Part shown: piece after piece, positions 8,742-18,200 of the stretch
Layout of the letters: each line of letters starts with the position of its first letter
How positions within the stretch are numbered: the first letter of the stretch is position 1
Source of the DNA: Streptomyces sp. AC550_RSS872
Lineage (GTDB): Bacteria > Actinomycetota > Actinomycetes > Streptomycetales > Streptomycetaceae
DNA: 64,000 bases
Direction: 5' to 3'
Assembly (NCBI RefSeq): GCF_019049285.1
Contig: NZ_JAGMUL010000037.1
Coordinates: 1-64,000 of the forward strand
Program-made: the position numbers and the translations under genes
The notes under the pieces: model-generated
What the model saw: only the letters and a program-made list of their open reading frames with translations
Told to the model about the DNA's origin: nothing
Databases searched by the model: none

Positions 8742-9689
8742 TCAAGCCGACGCCTCCGTGAGCCTCCCCACCTCCTCCTCCGTCAGCCTCAGCTCGTCCA
8801 CCCCGATCAGGGCCGGCAGCTGCTCCACCGTCCGGGCCGAGGCGATCGGGGCCGTGACCGTCGGCTGGGCTGCCAGCCAGGACAGGGCTACCGTCGCCAC
8901 CGGTGCCTCGTGGGCGGCGGCGATGTCGTCCAGGGCGGTGAGGACCCTCTGGCCGCGCTCCGATGCCGCGTGCTTGGCGGCGCCCTCGGCGCGTGGGCTC
9001 TCCACCGTCGCGCCGGCGCGGTACTTGCCCGTGAGGAAGCCGGACGCCAGGGCGAAGTACGGGACCGCCGCCAGACCCTCGCGCTCGGCGAGGTTCTGGA
9101 GTTCGCCCTCGTAGGTGTCGCGGGAGACCAGGTTGTAGTGGGGCTGGAGGGCGACGTACCGGGCGAGGCCCTCGCGGTCGGAGAAGGCCAGGGAGGCCTC
9201 CAGGCGCCGCGCCGAGATGTTGGACGCGGCGATGTGCCGTACCTTGCCGGCCTTCACCAGGTCGTCCAGCGCGCCGATGATCTCCTCGACCGGCACTTCC
9301 GGCTTGTCGAAGTGGGTGTAGTAGAGGTCGATGTGGTCGGTGCCGAGTCGGCGGAGCGAGGCGTCCGCGGCAGCCTTGATGTTGGCCGCGGTCAGGCCCT
9401 GGAAGTCCGGGTGCTGGCTGACCTTGGTGGCGATGACGACGTCGTCCCGGTTGCCGCGCGCCTTCAGCCAGTTGCCGATGACGGTCTCGGACTCGCCGCC
9501 CGCGTTTCCCTCGACCCACGCCGAGTACGAGTCGGCCGTGTCGATGAAGTTGCCGCCCGCGGCCGTGTAGGCGTCCAGGACGGCGAAGGACTGGGACTCG
9601 TCGGCCGTCCAGCCGAAGACGTTGCCGCCGAGGGAGAGCGGGAAGACCTCCAGGTCGGAGGAGCCGAGCTTGCGAAGGGGTGCAGTCAT
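8742..9689 (-). CDS. Aldo/keto reductase
   Basis: 315 residues from ATG 9689. The family catalytic tetrad is present: Asp and Tyr in 'DTADSYSAW', Lys in 'VIATKVSQHP' and His in 'YYTHFD'. NADPH-binding residues are expected in the C-terminal 'SWLAAQPTVTAPIASA' block. These (alpha/beta)8-barrel enzymes reduce aldehydes and ketones; the subgroup resembles YajO/general-stress reductases and the substrate cannot be told. It is transcribed towards the repeat at 8588–8735 and appears monocistronic. Upstream in-frame extension to 9815 lacks a start with a ribosome-binding site. Confidence 0.88.
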   Translation of the reverse strand: MTAPLRKLGSSDLEVFPLSLGGNVFGWTADESQSFAVLDAYTAAGGNFIDTADSYSAWVEGNAGGESETVIGNWLKARGNRDDVVIATKVSQHPDFQGLTAANIKAAADASLRRLGTDHIDLYYTHFDKPEVPVEEIIGALDDLVKAGKVRHIAASNISARRLEASLAFSDREGLARYVALQPHYNLVSRDTYEGELQNLAEREGLAAVPYFALASGFLTGKYRAGATVESPRAEGAAKHAASERGQRVLTALDDIAAAHEAPVATVALSWLAAQPTVTAPIASARTVEQLPALIGVDELRLTEEEVGRLTEASA

Positions 9690-9850
9690 GCTCGGAATCA
9701 ACGTCCTTGCCGGAGGCCGATCTTCCTGGCCCGCCGCAAAGTTCCCGTAAACAAGTGGAGCCCGGCGCTCCGGGAACCGGCAGCCCTGACGTCGGGGGGT
9801 TGTCGTCAGGACCACCGGGGATCAGGAACCGCCGGGGAGACCTCAGGGGC

Positions 9851-10876
9851 TCAGGGCGTGAGCCCCTTGCCGCGCAGCCACGCCAGCGGGTCGATGCCGT
9901 TCGCGCTGCCGTCGGGGTGGACCTCGAGGTGCAGGTGGGCGCCGGTCACGTTGCCCGTGGCGCCCACGCGGCCGATGACGTCGCCCGTGTTGACCTTCTG
10001 GCCGACGCTCACGCTGATCGAGGACTGGTGGGCGAACCAGATCTCGGTGCCGTCGTCGAGGGTGAGCTCCGTCTTGTAGCCGTACGACCCGTCCCAGCCG
10101 GCGAACGTGATCGTGCCGCTGTGCACGGCCTTGATCAGCGTGCCCGTGGGAGCGGCGAAGTCGAGGCCGGTGTGGTAGCCGGAGGACCAGTAGGCGCCGG
10201 CCTGACCGAAGGTCGAGGTGATCGTGTACGACGAGGTCGGCAGCGTGTACTGCTTGGCCAGCTCGGCGAGGCGCTCGGCCTCGGCCTTCTTGCGGGCCTC
10301 CTCCTCGGCCTTGGCCTTGGCGGCGGCGGCCTTGGCCTCGGCCTCCTTCTCCGCCTTGGCGGCCGCGGCGGCGGCCTCCTTCTCGGCGGCGGCGACAGCA
10401 GCCGCGGCGGCCTTGCTCTCGATCTGGTCCTGCTGCTGCTCGGCCTGCGCCATGATCCGGCTGCGCAGCGCCTCGCCGGCGTCGGTGGTGTCCTGCTGGG
10501 TCTCGTCGGCCGCCGCACCCATGGTGCTGAGAGCGGTACCGGCGTCCTCGGCGGGCGCGGCGTCGTCGTCGGAGATGAGGGGCAGGTCCGGGATGGTGAT
10601 GGCCACCGGCGGCTTGCCGCTGTTGGCGCTGGCCATGCCGCCCGCGCCGACGGCGGCTATGACACCGACGCCGAGCACCGTGGAGCTGCGGGCGAGTCCC
10701 CCGCCGCGCTGCTTGGAGACGCGATGCCTGCCGCGTACCGGACGAATGGACTCCGCGGTGGGGTTCCACTCCTCGAACGGGCCCTCGTCGGTGCGATGGC
10801 GGTCGTAGCCGAAGGTCTCGGTGGTGCGCCGGCTCGGCACGAACGGGGCTTGCGGGGCAGGGCGGTTGGACGCCAC
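9851..10876 (-). CDS. Membrane-anchored M23 family peptidoglycan endopeptidase
   Basis: 341 residues from GTG 10876, eight bases after AAAGGAG. Residues 1–60 are hydrophilic, then one hydrophobic segment (about 61–84) acts as signal or anchor. Residues about 150–208 form a long Ala/Glu/Lys coiled coil. The LytM/M23 domain at the C-terminus shows the zinc ligands H235 and D239 in 'HTGLDF' and the 'HLHLEVH' motif near 314–317. It should cut peptide cross-links in the cell wall. The leader holds a probable cyclic-di-AMP riboswitch, which fits the known control of streptomycete cell-wall hydrolases by that signal. Confidence 0.9.
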   Translation of the reverse strand: MASNRPAPQAPFVPSRRTTETFGYDRHRTDEGPFEEWNPTAESIRPVRGRHRVSKQRGGGLARSSTVLGVGVIAAVGAGGMASANSGKPPVAITIPDLPLISDDDAAPAEDAGTALSTMGAAADETQQDTTDAGEALRSRIMAQAEQQQDQIESKAAAAAVAAAEKEAAAAAAKAEKEAEAKAAAAKAKAEEEARKKAEAERLAELAKQYTLPTSSYTITSTFGQAGAYWSSGYHTGLDFAAPTGTLIKAVHSGTITFAGWDGSYGYKTELTLDDGTEIWFAHQSSISVSVGQKVNTGDVIGRVGATGNVTGAHLHLEVHPDGSANGIDPLAWLRGKGLTP

Positions 10877-10900
10877 GTGGGCGTGCTCCTTTCCTTCCTT

Positions 10901-11045
10901 CTCGCCTACCGGGTTAGCTGACGGGTTCGGAGCAGGAAGGTCTCCTACGCGCGTATACCGGCCGTGGGTTCCCGGCGGTATCCGTGCGATTCACCCCAAG
11001 GTGGTGGTTCCCCGGTTCCCTTGCGGGATTCGGCGCGTGCGCACG
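10901..11045 (-). promoter_or_regulatory. Probable cyclic-di-AMP (ydaO/yuaA-type) riboswitch
   Basis: On the minus strand the leader of the M23 gene contains, in order, 'CGCCGAATCCCGC', 'GGGGAACCACC', 'TTGGGGTGAATC', 'GGGAACCCACGG', 'CGTAGGAGACCTTCC' and 'GAACCCGTCAGCTAACCCGG' followed by TAGGCG. These are the conserved blocks I know from actinobacterial ydaO leaders such as that of rpfA. The element ends 24 bases before the start codon. Binding of the ligand is expected to lower expression. Identification is by motif memory, not by covariance search. Confidence 0.85.
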
Positions 11046-11318
11046 GAGCCGCCTCTTGTGACGGCTGGGACGACCGCGCTGCGTTATCGAACGTTAATAG
11101 ACGCGGGGTGCGGATTCCAAGCTGTTCCGCTTGATCATTAACGATTTTCGCCTGGACTTACGGGTCATGAGCGGCCTAATTCGGGCGAGTTGGCCAGCAC
11201 TCGGGAGTCACACAGGTAATGACGGTATGTCAGTTGTTATGCGGAGGGGGGTCGCCCGATCACCGTTGGTGACAACGATCAAGGGTGCTGCCTCCATGGC
11301 CGCTCCACAAGATCTCCA

Positions 11319-12404
11319 TCAGGGTCGCCGTACGGCGATGAGGGCCATGTCGTCCGCCATCCCTCCCCCGGAGTGCCGGCGCACCTCCGCCGCGAGCGCG
11401 CCGAGCAGCGCGGCCGGCTCGCGCCGGGCGTTGGCCCGCCCCGCGAGTCCCGCCTCGGGGTCGTAGAACCGGTCGCGCTCGTCCCGGGCCTCGGACAGGC
11501 CGTCGGTGTACACGAGCAGCGTCGCTCCGCTCGGGAAGCCGGTCTCCTGGGCCCGGTCCGGCCAGGCACCCAGCTCCCGCATGCCGAGCGGCAGCGCAGG
11601 CTCGGGGGCGGACAGCGCGCATACGGTGCCGTCGGCGTAGAGCAGCAGCGGCGGGGGATGCCCCCGGTTGACCAGACGCACGATCCCGTCGCCGTGCGGG
11701 AGTTCGGCGAGGACGGCGGTGGTGAACCCCTCGGCGGACTCCACCCCCTCGCGTCCCGCGCGCTCCCTTGCGAGGGCCCGCTCCAGGCGCTGCGCCACCG
11801 CCTCCAGCGTGGTCTCCTGCTCGGCGGCCTCCCGGAACGCCCCGATGACGACGGCGACGATCCCGACCGCCCCCATCCCCTTGCCGCGCACGTCCCCCAC
11901 CACGAGCCGCACACCGTGCGCACTGTCCTGCACCGCGTACAGGTCACCGCCGATGAAGGCCCCCTCCTGCGCCGCCTCGTACCGCGCCGCGATCTGGAAC
12001 CCACCGATCCGCCCGGGGGGTTCGGGCAGTACGGCGCGCTGGGCGGCCTCGGCGATGGCTCGGGCGGAGGCGAGGCGGGCGTCGCTGCGGCGGACGAGGA
12101 GGTTGACGAGGACGGCGAGGACCGAGACGGTGACCACCGTGACCAGCTCGGTGATCACCTCGGCCCGGGAGAGGCCGCCCAGACCGGCGCGGAGCACGAG
12201 CAGCGCGCCGACCGCCACGGCACTGGTGAGCACCGTGCCGCGCTGCGAGTAGAGCGGGGCGGCGACCAGGGGCGCCGCGGTGAAGAAGGGGGCGCCGGTG
12301 AAATCCGTGGGCGTGACGTAGTCGTAGCCGCATCCGGCCGCGATCAGCAGGGCAGGCAGCAGCCGGACGAACCGGCGTGCGTACGAGATCCGCCGTTCCT
12401 CCAC
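11319..12404 (-). CDS. Membrane-bound PP2C/SpoIIE-type serine phosphatase
   Basis: 361 residues from GTG 12404. The first 105 residues hold about four hydrophobic segments (for example 'VITELVTVVTVSVLAVLVNLLV'-like helix at about 85–105). The catalytic SpoIIE domain follows, with metal-binding 'GGDLY', 'VVGDVRGKGMGA', 'NRGHPPPLLL', 'LVYTDGLSEARD' and the closing 'DDMALIAVRR'. Such proteins dephosphorylate anti-anti-sigma factors in partner-switch circuits. No anti-sigma or STAS gene is adjacent, so its partner is elsewhere. It is followed on the same strand by the M23 gene, but a 440-bp gap with a riboswitch separates them. Confidence 0.88.
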   Translation of the reverse strand: MEERRISYARRFVRLLPALLIAAGCGYDYVTPTDFTGAPFFTAAPLVAAPLYSQRGTVLTSAVAVGALLVLRAGLGGLSRAEVITELVTVVTVSVLAVLVNLLVRRSDARLASARAIAEAAQRAVLPEPPGRIGGFQIAARYEAAQEGAFIGGDLYAVQDSAHGVRLVVGDVRGKGMGAVGIVAVVIGAFREAAEQETTLEAVAQRLERALARERAGREGVESAEGFTTAVLAELPHGDGIVRLVNRGHPPPLLLYADGTVCALSAPEPALPLGMRELGAWPDRAQETGFPSGATLLVYTDGLSEARDERDRFYDPEAGLAGRANARREPAALLGALAAEVRRHSGGGMADDMALIAVRRP

Positions 12405-12497
12405 CTCACCAGGGTTGCCGACGCGTGGGCGGCGAGCGAGTGGTGGGAGCCGACCGGACCAGCGGGGGTATCGGGCGGGAAAGCCGCGGTGGAAAAC

Positions 12498-12533
12498 ACT
12501 CAGGGCCGGAACTTTTCAGTTCCGGCCCTGAGT
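12498..12533 (-). terminator. Hairpin downstream of tRNA-fMet
   Basis: A perfect 15-bp inverted repeat (ACTCAGGGCCGGAAC and its complement) with a 6-base loop lies seven bases past the tRNA 3' end. It has no clear U-tract, as is usual in Streptomyces. Confidence 0.8.
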
Positions 12534-12539
12534 CTTCAG

Positions 12540-12613
12540 TAGCGGGGACAGGATTTGAACCTGCGACCTCTGGGTTATGAGCCCAGCGAGCTACCGAGCT
12601 GCTCCACCCCGCG
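12540..12613 (-). tRNA. Initiator tRNA-fMet (CAT)
   Basis: The cloverleaf is complete with anticodon CAT in 'CTGGGCTCATAACCCAG'. Three consecutive G:C pairs in the anticodon stem and the unpaired C1·T72 at the acceptor end are initiator features. CCA is not encoded. It stands alone between the phosphatase gene and the RibD-like gene. Confidence 0.95.
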
Positions 12614-12713
12614 GCGATGACTCAATAGTACGCCATCCGCGGGACGCAAAGCACCAGCGTTTCCCGGGGCCGCCGCGAGCGGCGGTTTTCGAGGTTTGTT
12701 CAGGGCCCCGGCG

Positions 12714-13847
12714 TCACGGCAGAAGGTGGCTGTTCGGGGCCTTGGCCCGGCCCTCGTACTCGGGCAGGACGACCACGTCCACCCCTTCGCCCGCCAGCAG
12801 CCCGCTCCCGTCGGCGCCCGTCACGAACGTGTCCGGCTCCCGCCAGGCCGTCACCACCCGGCGCACCCCCGCGTCGAGGATCAACCGGGCGCACGGCACC
12901 GGACGGGACGCCCGGCGCGTGCACGGCTCCAGGCTCGTGTAGACCGTGGCGGACGTCACACGCGGATCCCCGGGCGCGATCTTCGCCAGCGCCGCCTCCT
13001 CGGCGTGCACCACGGGATCGCCGCCCTCGCGGGAGTGGCCCCGCGCCAGCTCGGTCCCGTCGGCCGCCACCACGACCGCCCCGACGCTGAAGGCCGTACC
13101 CGACGGCGGGCACTCGGCCGCCAGCTCGCATGCCAGCGCCAGCCATTTCCGGTCCGCGGCGGAGGGCAGCACGCCGGCGCCGGGCGCGGTCGGCTCGTAG
13201 CGCATCAGGACGACGTCCTCGATCTGTCGCGTCTCCAGCAGACGCAGGCGTCCGCCCTGGTACCCGCCCGGGCCGAACAGCCGCGGCGCCTTCGGATCCC
13301 CCACGAACAGCGGCGCCAGCACCAGCTGCACCTCGTCGGCCAGGCCCTGCTGGAGCAGCTGCGTGTGGATCGTGCCGCCGCCCTCCACCATCAGCCGCTC
13401 GACCCCGCGCGCCTCGCGCAGGTGGCGCAGCAGGCCCCGCCAGTCCAGGTCGGCGCCCAGCGCGACCACGTCCGCCGCGACCGGCGCCCGGCGCAGCCGC
13501 TCCGCGCCCTTCTCCGTCGTATAGACGATCTTCTCGCCGCCGGTGTGCCAGAAGCTCGCCGTCGGATCCAGCTCGCCGGACGCGCTGACGGTCACCTTCA
13601 GCGGGTACTCCGGTTTGCCTTCCGCCTTGCGCGCGGCCCGCCGCTCGGCCGAGTTCACCAGCAGCCGGGGGTTGTCGGCCCGGATCGTGCCGGCGCCGAT
13701 CAGGATGGCGTCGACGGACGCGCGTACCTCGTCGACGCGGTCGAAGTCGGCCGGGCTGGAGAGAAGCAGACGGTCGGGGGTGGTGTCATCGAGGTAGCCG
13801 TCCAGGGAGACCGCGGCGGACAGCAGGACGTAGGGGTACGACGGCAT
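12714..13847 (-). CDS. Reductase–deaminase fusion related to riboflavin-biosynthesis RibD
   Basis: 377 residues from ATG 13847 after AGGGAG. Residues about 1–215 form a RibD-C/dihydrofolate-reductase-like domain ('LLSAAVSLDGYLDD', 'AILIGAGTIRADNPRL', 'VEGGGTIHTQLL'). Residues about 230–370 form a cytidine-deaminase-like zinc domain with 'HAEEAAL' and 'SLEPCTRRASRPVPCARL'. Known RibD has the deaminase first and the reductase second, so domain order is reversed. It should deaminate and reduce the GTP-cyclohydrolase-II pyrimidine product or an analogue. The divergent MarR gene and ribA beyond it suggest one pathway. Whether it makes riboflavin or another product is unknown. Confidence 0.82.
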   Translation of the reverse strand: MPSYPYVLLSAAVSLDGYLDDTTPDRLLLSSPADFDRVDEVRASVDAILIGAGTIRADNPRLLVNSAERRAARKAEGKPEYPLKVTVSASGELDPTASFWHTGGEKIVYTTEKGAERLRRAPVAADVVALGADLDWRGLLRHLREARGVERLMVEGGGTIHTQLLQQGLADEVQLVLAPLFVGDPKAPRLFGPGGYQGGRLRLLETRQIEDVVLMRYEPTAPGAGVLPSAADRKWLALACELAAECPPSGTAFSVGAVVVAADGTELARGHSREGGDPVVHAEEAALAKIAPGDPRVTSATVYTSLEPCTRRASRPVPCARLILDAGVRRVVTAWREPDTFVTGADGSGLLAGEGVDVVVLPEYEGRAKAPNSHLLP

Positions 13848-13899
13848 CGACGCGCTCCCTTTCGGGGCCGGAGTGGGGTCGGAACGAGACAGGGCTTGG

Positions 13900-13911
13900 T
13901 TCAAGTTTGAA
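13900..13911. promoter_or_regulatory. Probable MarR operator 1
   Basis: TTCAAGTTTGAA lies in the divergent promoter between the RibD-like gene and the MarR gene. It matches the core of two longer palindromes upstream of ribA. The surrounding bases are AT-rich for this genome. Confidence 0.65.
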
Positions 13912-13930
13912 ACAAAACTACACTGGCCGT

Positions 13931-14446
13931 ATGACGACTCGCTGGCTCACCCCCGAGGAGCAACGCGCCTGGCGCGCGTACATCGGCGCCGCCCTCCTGG
14001 TCGAGGACGCGCTGGACCGGCAGCTCCAGCAGGAGGCCGGCATGCCGCACATGTACTACTCCATCCTCTCCACCCTGTCCGAGTCCCCGGAACGCCGCCT
14101 GAGGATGACCGATCTCGCGGAACGGCTGAAGATCACCCGCAGTCGGCTGACGTACGCCGTGACGCGCCTGGAGAAGGACGGCCTGGTACGGCGCGAGGAC
14201 TGCCGCTGGGACAAACGGGGCAGCGTGGCGGCCCTCACCGACGAGGGGATGCGGGTCCTGGAGCGCGCGGCCCCGGGGCACGTCGAAACCGTACGGTCAT
14301 TGCTCTTCGACCGGCTGACCCCGGAGCAGGTCGGGCAGCTGGAGGAGATCTTCACGGCGGTCGGCGAGGGGTTCAAGGGTGAGGGTGCGCACGGTACGGC
14401 GGATGACGTGCCGTGGCGGCGGCGGTCGCCCAAGTCCTGTTCGTGA
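13931..14446 (+). CDS. MarR family transcriptional regulator
   Basis: 171 residues from ATG 13931. The winged helix is clear: 'LRMTDLAERLKITRSRLTYAVTRLEKDGLVRRED' corresponds to helices 3–4 and the wing follows with 'DKRGSVAALTDEG'. MarR proteins bind palindromes as dimers and usually release DNA on binding a small ligand. Its own upstream region and that of ribA share the TTCAAATYTGAA-type palindrome, so it probably represses itself, the divergent RibD-like gene and ribA. The last 25 residues are a basic, probably disordered extension. Confidence 0.88.
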   Translation: MTTRWLTPEEQRAWRAYIGAALLVEDALDRQLQQEAGMPHMYYSILSTLSESPERRLRMTDLAERLKITRSRLTYAVTRLEKDGLVRREDCRWDKRGSVAALTDEGMRVLERAAPGHVETVRSLLFDRLTPEQVGQLEEIFTAVGEGFKGEGAHGTADDVPWRRRSPKSCS

Positions 14447-14464
14447 CCTCGGCGACAAACTTGT

Positions 14465-14482
14465 TGCTTCAAATTTAAAGCA
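14465..14482. promoter_or_regulatory. Probable MarR operator 2
   Basis: TGCTTCAAATTTAAAGCA, a palindrome with one imperfect position, lies 76 bases before the ribA start. It is the same motif as the sites at 13900 and 14509. Confidence 0.7.
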
Positions 14483-14508
14483 TGGGGTAGGGTCCTGATC
14501 CGAGGAGC

Positions 14509-14526
14509 TGCTTCAAATCTGAAGCA
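14509..14526. promoter_or_regulatory. Probable MarR operator 3
   Basis: TGCTTCAAATCTGAAGCA, a near-perfect palindrome, ends 31 bases before the ribA start. Its centre is 44 bases from operator 2, about four helical turns, so two dimers would sit on one DNA face. Confidence 0.7.
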
Positions 14527-14557
14527 GACAGCCCTGTACGGAACCCGGAGAACCCGC

Positions 14558-15202
14558 ATGCCCGACTTCACCGCCGCCGCCACCCAGCGCGCCCGCGTCC
14601 GGGTCCCGCTGCGCTTCCAGGACGGCTACCGCGCCGACGCCGAACTGGTCACCTTCCACGGCCTGACCGACGGCCAGGAGCACGTGGCCGTCGTCCTCGG
14701 CGATCCGGCCCCCGGCTCCACCCCGCTGGTCCGCCTGCACTCCGAGTGCCTCACCGGCGATGTCTTCGGCTCGGCCCGCTGCGACTGCGGCCCCCAGTTG
14801 CGCGAGGCCGTCGAGCGCATCGCCGAGCGCGGCGGCGTGCTGCTGTACCTGCGTCAGGAGGGCCGCGGCATCGGGCTCTACAACAAGCTGGACGCGTACG
14901 CCCTCCAGGACCAGGGCCTCGACACCTACGCCGCCAACGCCGCCCTCGGCCTCCCGGAGGACGCCCGCGACTACACGGCGGCCGCCCAGATGCTCACCGC
15001 CCTCGGCATCGGCGAACTGGACCTGCTCTCCAACAACCCCGACAAGGCCGACCAGTTGCGCGCCCTCGGCATCCAGGTCCAGGACCGCGTCCCCACCGGC
15101 GTCTTCGCCACCCCGGACAATGTCCGCTACCTGCGCGCGAAGGTCGTGCAGACCCAGCACACCCTGCCGCTCGGCGAGCTCGCGGGGCTCAACGCGGGCT
15201 GA
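14558..15202 (+). CDS. ribA: GTP cyclohydrolase II
   Basis: 214 residues from ATG 14558 with GGAG upstream. It opens GTP to give formate, pyrophosphate and the diaminopyrimidine that starts riboflavin synthesis. The zinc cysteines are visible in 'HSECLTGDVFGSARCDCG', and the catalytic Arg/Asp region in 'RQEGRGIGLYNKLDAYALQD'. The Tyr of 'LDAYALQ' matches Tyr105 of the E. coli enzyme; in the S. coelicolor paralogue SCO6655 I recall a Met there that stops the reaction early, so this copy should be canonical. It lacks the fused DHBP synthase domain, unlike the main riboflavin-operon enzyme of most actinobacteria, and is therefore probably a paralogue under MarR control. Confidence 0.92.
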   Translation: MPDFTAAATQRARVRVPLRFQDGYRADAELVTFHGLTDGQEHVAVVLGDPAPGSTPLVRLHSECLTGDVFGSARCDCGPQLREAVERIAERGGVLLYLRQEGRGIGLYNKLDAYALQDQGLDTYAANAALGLPEDARDYTAAAQMLTALGIGELDLLSNNPDKADQLRALGIQVQDRVPTGVFATPDNVRYLRAKVVQTQHTLPLGELAGLNAG

Positions 15203-15214
15203 CGGCAAGGCGAA

Positions 15215-15248
15215 AGGGGCGGGCGTCCGGCATCGGACACCCGCCCCT
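15215..15248. terminator. Bidirectional hairpin between ribA and the subtilase gene
   Basis: A 15-bp stem with one G·T-type mismatch (AGGGGCGGGCGTCCG against CGGACACCCGCCCCT) and a 4-base loop lies between convergent genes. Confidence 0.8.
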
Positions 15249-15286
15249 CAGTCGTACAACTGCCGTTCAACCGGGCCGTACGACGA

Positions 15287-18200
15287 CTACGGCGTGACCT
15301 TCTCGATCGTCACGCCGCCCACACCCGCGGTCGTCCCGCGCGTGTTCACCAGCCGCACCTCGCCGAAGAGCTGCCGGCCCTCGGGCACCGCCCGCGCGAC
15401 CGTGACGTCGGCCGCCACCTTCGCCGAGTCGCCCGTGCCGAGCTTCACCGGCGACGACTCGTCGACCTTGACCGAGCCGAGCGCGGAGGAGAAGAAGGCG
15501 TCCCGGTAGTCGTAGGCGGTGGAGCCGGAAGGCGCCTCGAAGCCGACCACCTCGACGGTGTAGGTGCCTGCGGCCGGGTTCGCGATGGAGACGGACTCGT
15601 CGGAGTCGCCGTCGGCGGACTGGCCGACGAGCTTGCCCGCCGCGTCGTACACCGACAGGTCGAGGTCGGCGCCCGCGTCGGAGACCTTGCCGATGGAGAC
15701 GTCCAGCGAGGTCGTGCCCTCGGGCACCTCGACGGTGCTGGTCTGCGTCTGGCCCTCGGCGATGGTCGGCCGCGCCGTCTTCGAGGAGCCGAGGGCGCCG
15801 CCCTTGAGGTTGCCCTCAACGGCCTCCATCTTGTTCGTCACCGTCCAGGAGGCGGGGAACGGCGTGCCGACCTTGGCCTCCGGCACGGTCACGGACGCCG
15901 GGTCGAAGGACGCGCCGTACACGGTGGCGTTCAGCTTGTACGGGTTGTCCAGCAGCGTCGACGTACGGCGCGCGTCGACCTCGATCTCCCAGACGCCGGG
16001 CTCCGGGTCCGCGTACCGGGCGATGTCCGTCGTCTTCACGTCGTCGTCGGCGGCCTGGGTGCCGTACGGGCTGATGGCGCTGAACACCGTCTTGCCCTCC
16101 TTCAGCCCGCCGAGCGTGACCTGGAGCGACTTCGCGCCCTGGGGGACGGTGACGAAGTACGACTTGAAGTTGTTGCGCTCCACCGAACCGGAGGCGGTGA
16201 AGGTGTGCTTCACCGGCGTGGAGACCACGACGGTGTTGAGGATCTGCTTGTCGACGCCCGCCGTCCTCGGGTCGTCGGCCACCAGGATCGCGCTCTTGAT
16301 GCCCGCGTGCTTGGGCGCGGCCTGCACCTTGACGGTGACCGGCTTGTTCAGCGGCAGGTCGACGACCTTCGGGCCGAGGATCGAGAAGGTGCGGGCCTTG
16401 TTGTTCGCCAGGCGCAGGGTGTGCGCGAGCGAGCCGGCGGGCCCGGACGTACGGGTGATGGTGACGTCGTACGTCTTCTTCTCCCCGGCCTTGAGGCCGC
16501 CCTCGCGGTCGTAGACGCCCGTGCCGAAGCCCGGCGTCTTCAGCGCCTGGTCGAGCGCGGTGTCGACCGGGGCCTTGACGGCGTAGTCATGGGCGGTGGC
16601 GCCCGCCTTGATCGCCTTCCAGGCATCGCCGACGTCGATGAGGCCGGCGCCCTCCTCGTAGGCCTGAAGTCCCTCGATGTGCCGGGCCGTCGAGGTCAGC
16701 GCGGTACGCAGCTTCTCGGGCGTCAGCTTGATGCCCCGCTGCTTGGCGGCGGACAGGAGCAGCGCGGACGAGCCCGCGGCCTGCGGGGACGCCATCGAGG
16801 TGCCGTTGTACATGGCGTAGCCGGCCGGGAGCTTCCAGCCCGCCTCGGCGATCGGCGCGCCGGGCATCCAGGCCGGGATCGGGCTGACCGCGGAGCCGGG
16901 GGCGACGACGGTCGGGGTGAAGCCGCCGTCCTCACGCGGGCCGCGCGAGGAGAAGTTGAACAGCTGGTACTCGTTCGCCACGCCGCTGCCGTAGTTGGCG
17001 GCGTACGTCTCCTTGGAGACGCCGGCGCCGACCGAGAGGACCTTGTCGGCGAGGCCGGGGTCGCCGATGGTGTTGGCGCCGGGGCCGGAGTTGCCGCCGG
17101 AGATGACGAGCTGGACGCCGTAGGTGTCGATGAGGCGCGTGTAGAGCTCGGCGCGGGCGTTGTTGCCGTCGTTCAGCGGGGGCAGGCCGCCGATGGACAT
17201 GTTGACGACGTCGACGCCGCGGTTGGCGACGAGGTCGATCATGCCCTCGGTCATCGCGACGTTGGTGCAGCCGGGGCCGAAGATGCAGGCTCGGGACGAC
17301 ACGATCTTCGCGCCGGGGGCGGCGCCGTTCATGTGCTTGCTGCCGAGCATGCCGTTGGCGGCGGTGATGCCGGCCACATGGGTGCCGTGGGAGCCTGCGG
17401 TGAGGCCTATGTTGACGAAGTCGGACTTCTTGCCGACCCAGTCGCCGCCCAGCGGGTCCATCGGGACGCCCTTGCGGATCTCGACGACGAAGTCCTGCGT
17501 CTCGGGGATGTCGGTCGCCGGGTTGTCGGTGCCGAAGCGGCCGACCTGGTGACCCTCCTTGTACGGCTTCATCGGGGTGTCGTCGGTGAAGTCGCCGTTG
17601 TCGTTGACGTCGACGGTGACCGTGCCGGCGGCGGGGTCGTAGAGCACGCCCCAGTCGTCGGTCTTGTCGCCGTCGCGGTTGACGTCACCGTCGGCGTCGC
17701 CGTCCTTGACCTCGCCCTGGTTGGTGACGGCCTCGCTGAAGGTGCTGATCCCGTACGAGCCCGCGGGGGCCTTCCAGGTCTTGTCGCCGTAGGTGAAGGT
17801 GGGCCCGGTGACGGACGTGGTCATCGGGCGCCAGGTGCCGTCGCCGTCGACGATCGGGTCGGTGGCGGTCACCCAGTCGACGATCTTGCGCTCACCGGTC
17901 GTCGTCTTCTGTAGCGCGGGGCTCGCGAGGTCGACGCCGGTGTCGAGGACGCCGATGGTCACACCGCGGCCGTCCGCCTTCGGGTTCTTCTTCACGAAGT
18001 CGACGGCGCCCGTCTCGAAGGACGGGTTGTACGGGTTCTTCGCGGGGGTGTCCTTGCCGGGGCCGGGGTAAGTGGCCGCGGAGGCGCTCGACTTGCCGCC
18101 GCTGTCGAGGCTCGGCTCCTCCAGGGGTATCTCGTCCCGCAGGTCGATGGCGTGCACGGAGGAGAGCCTCGTGGCGGAGGCGATGGCCGAGTCGGCCTTG

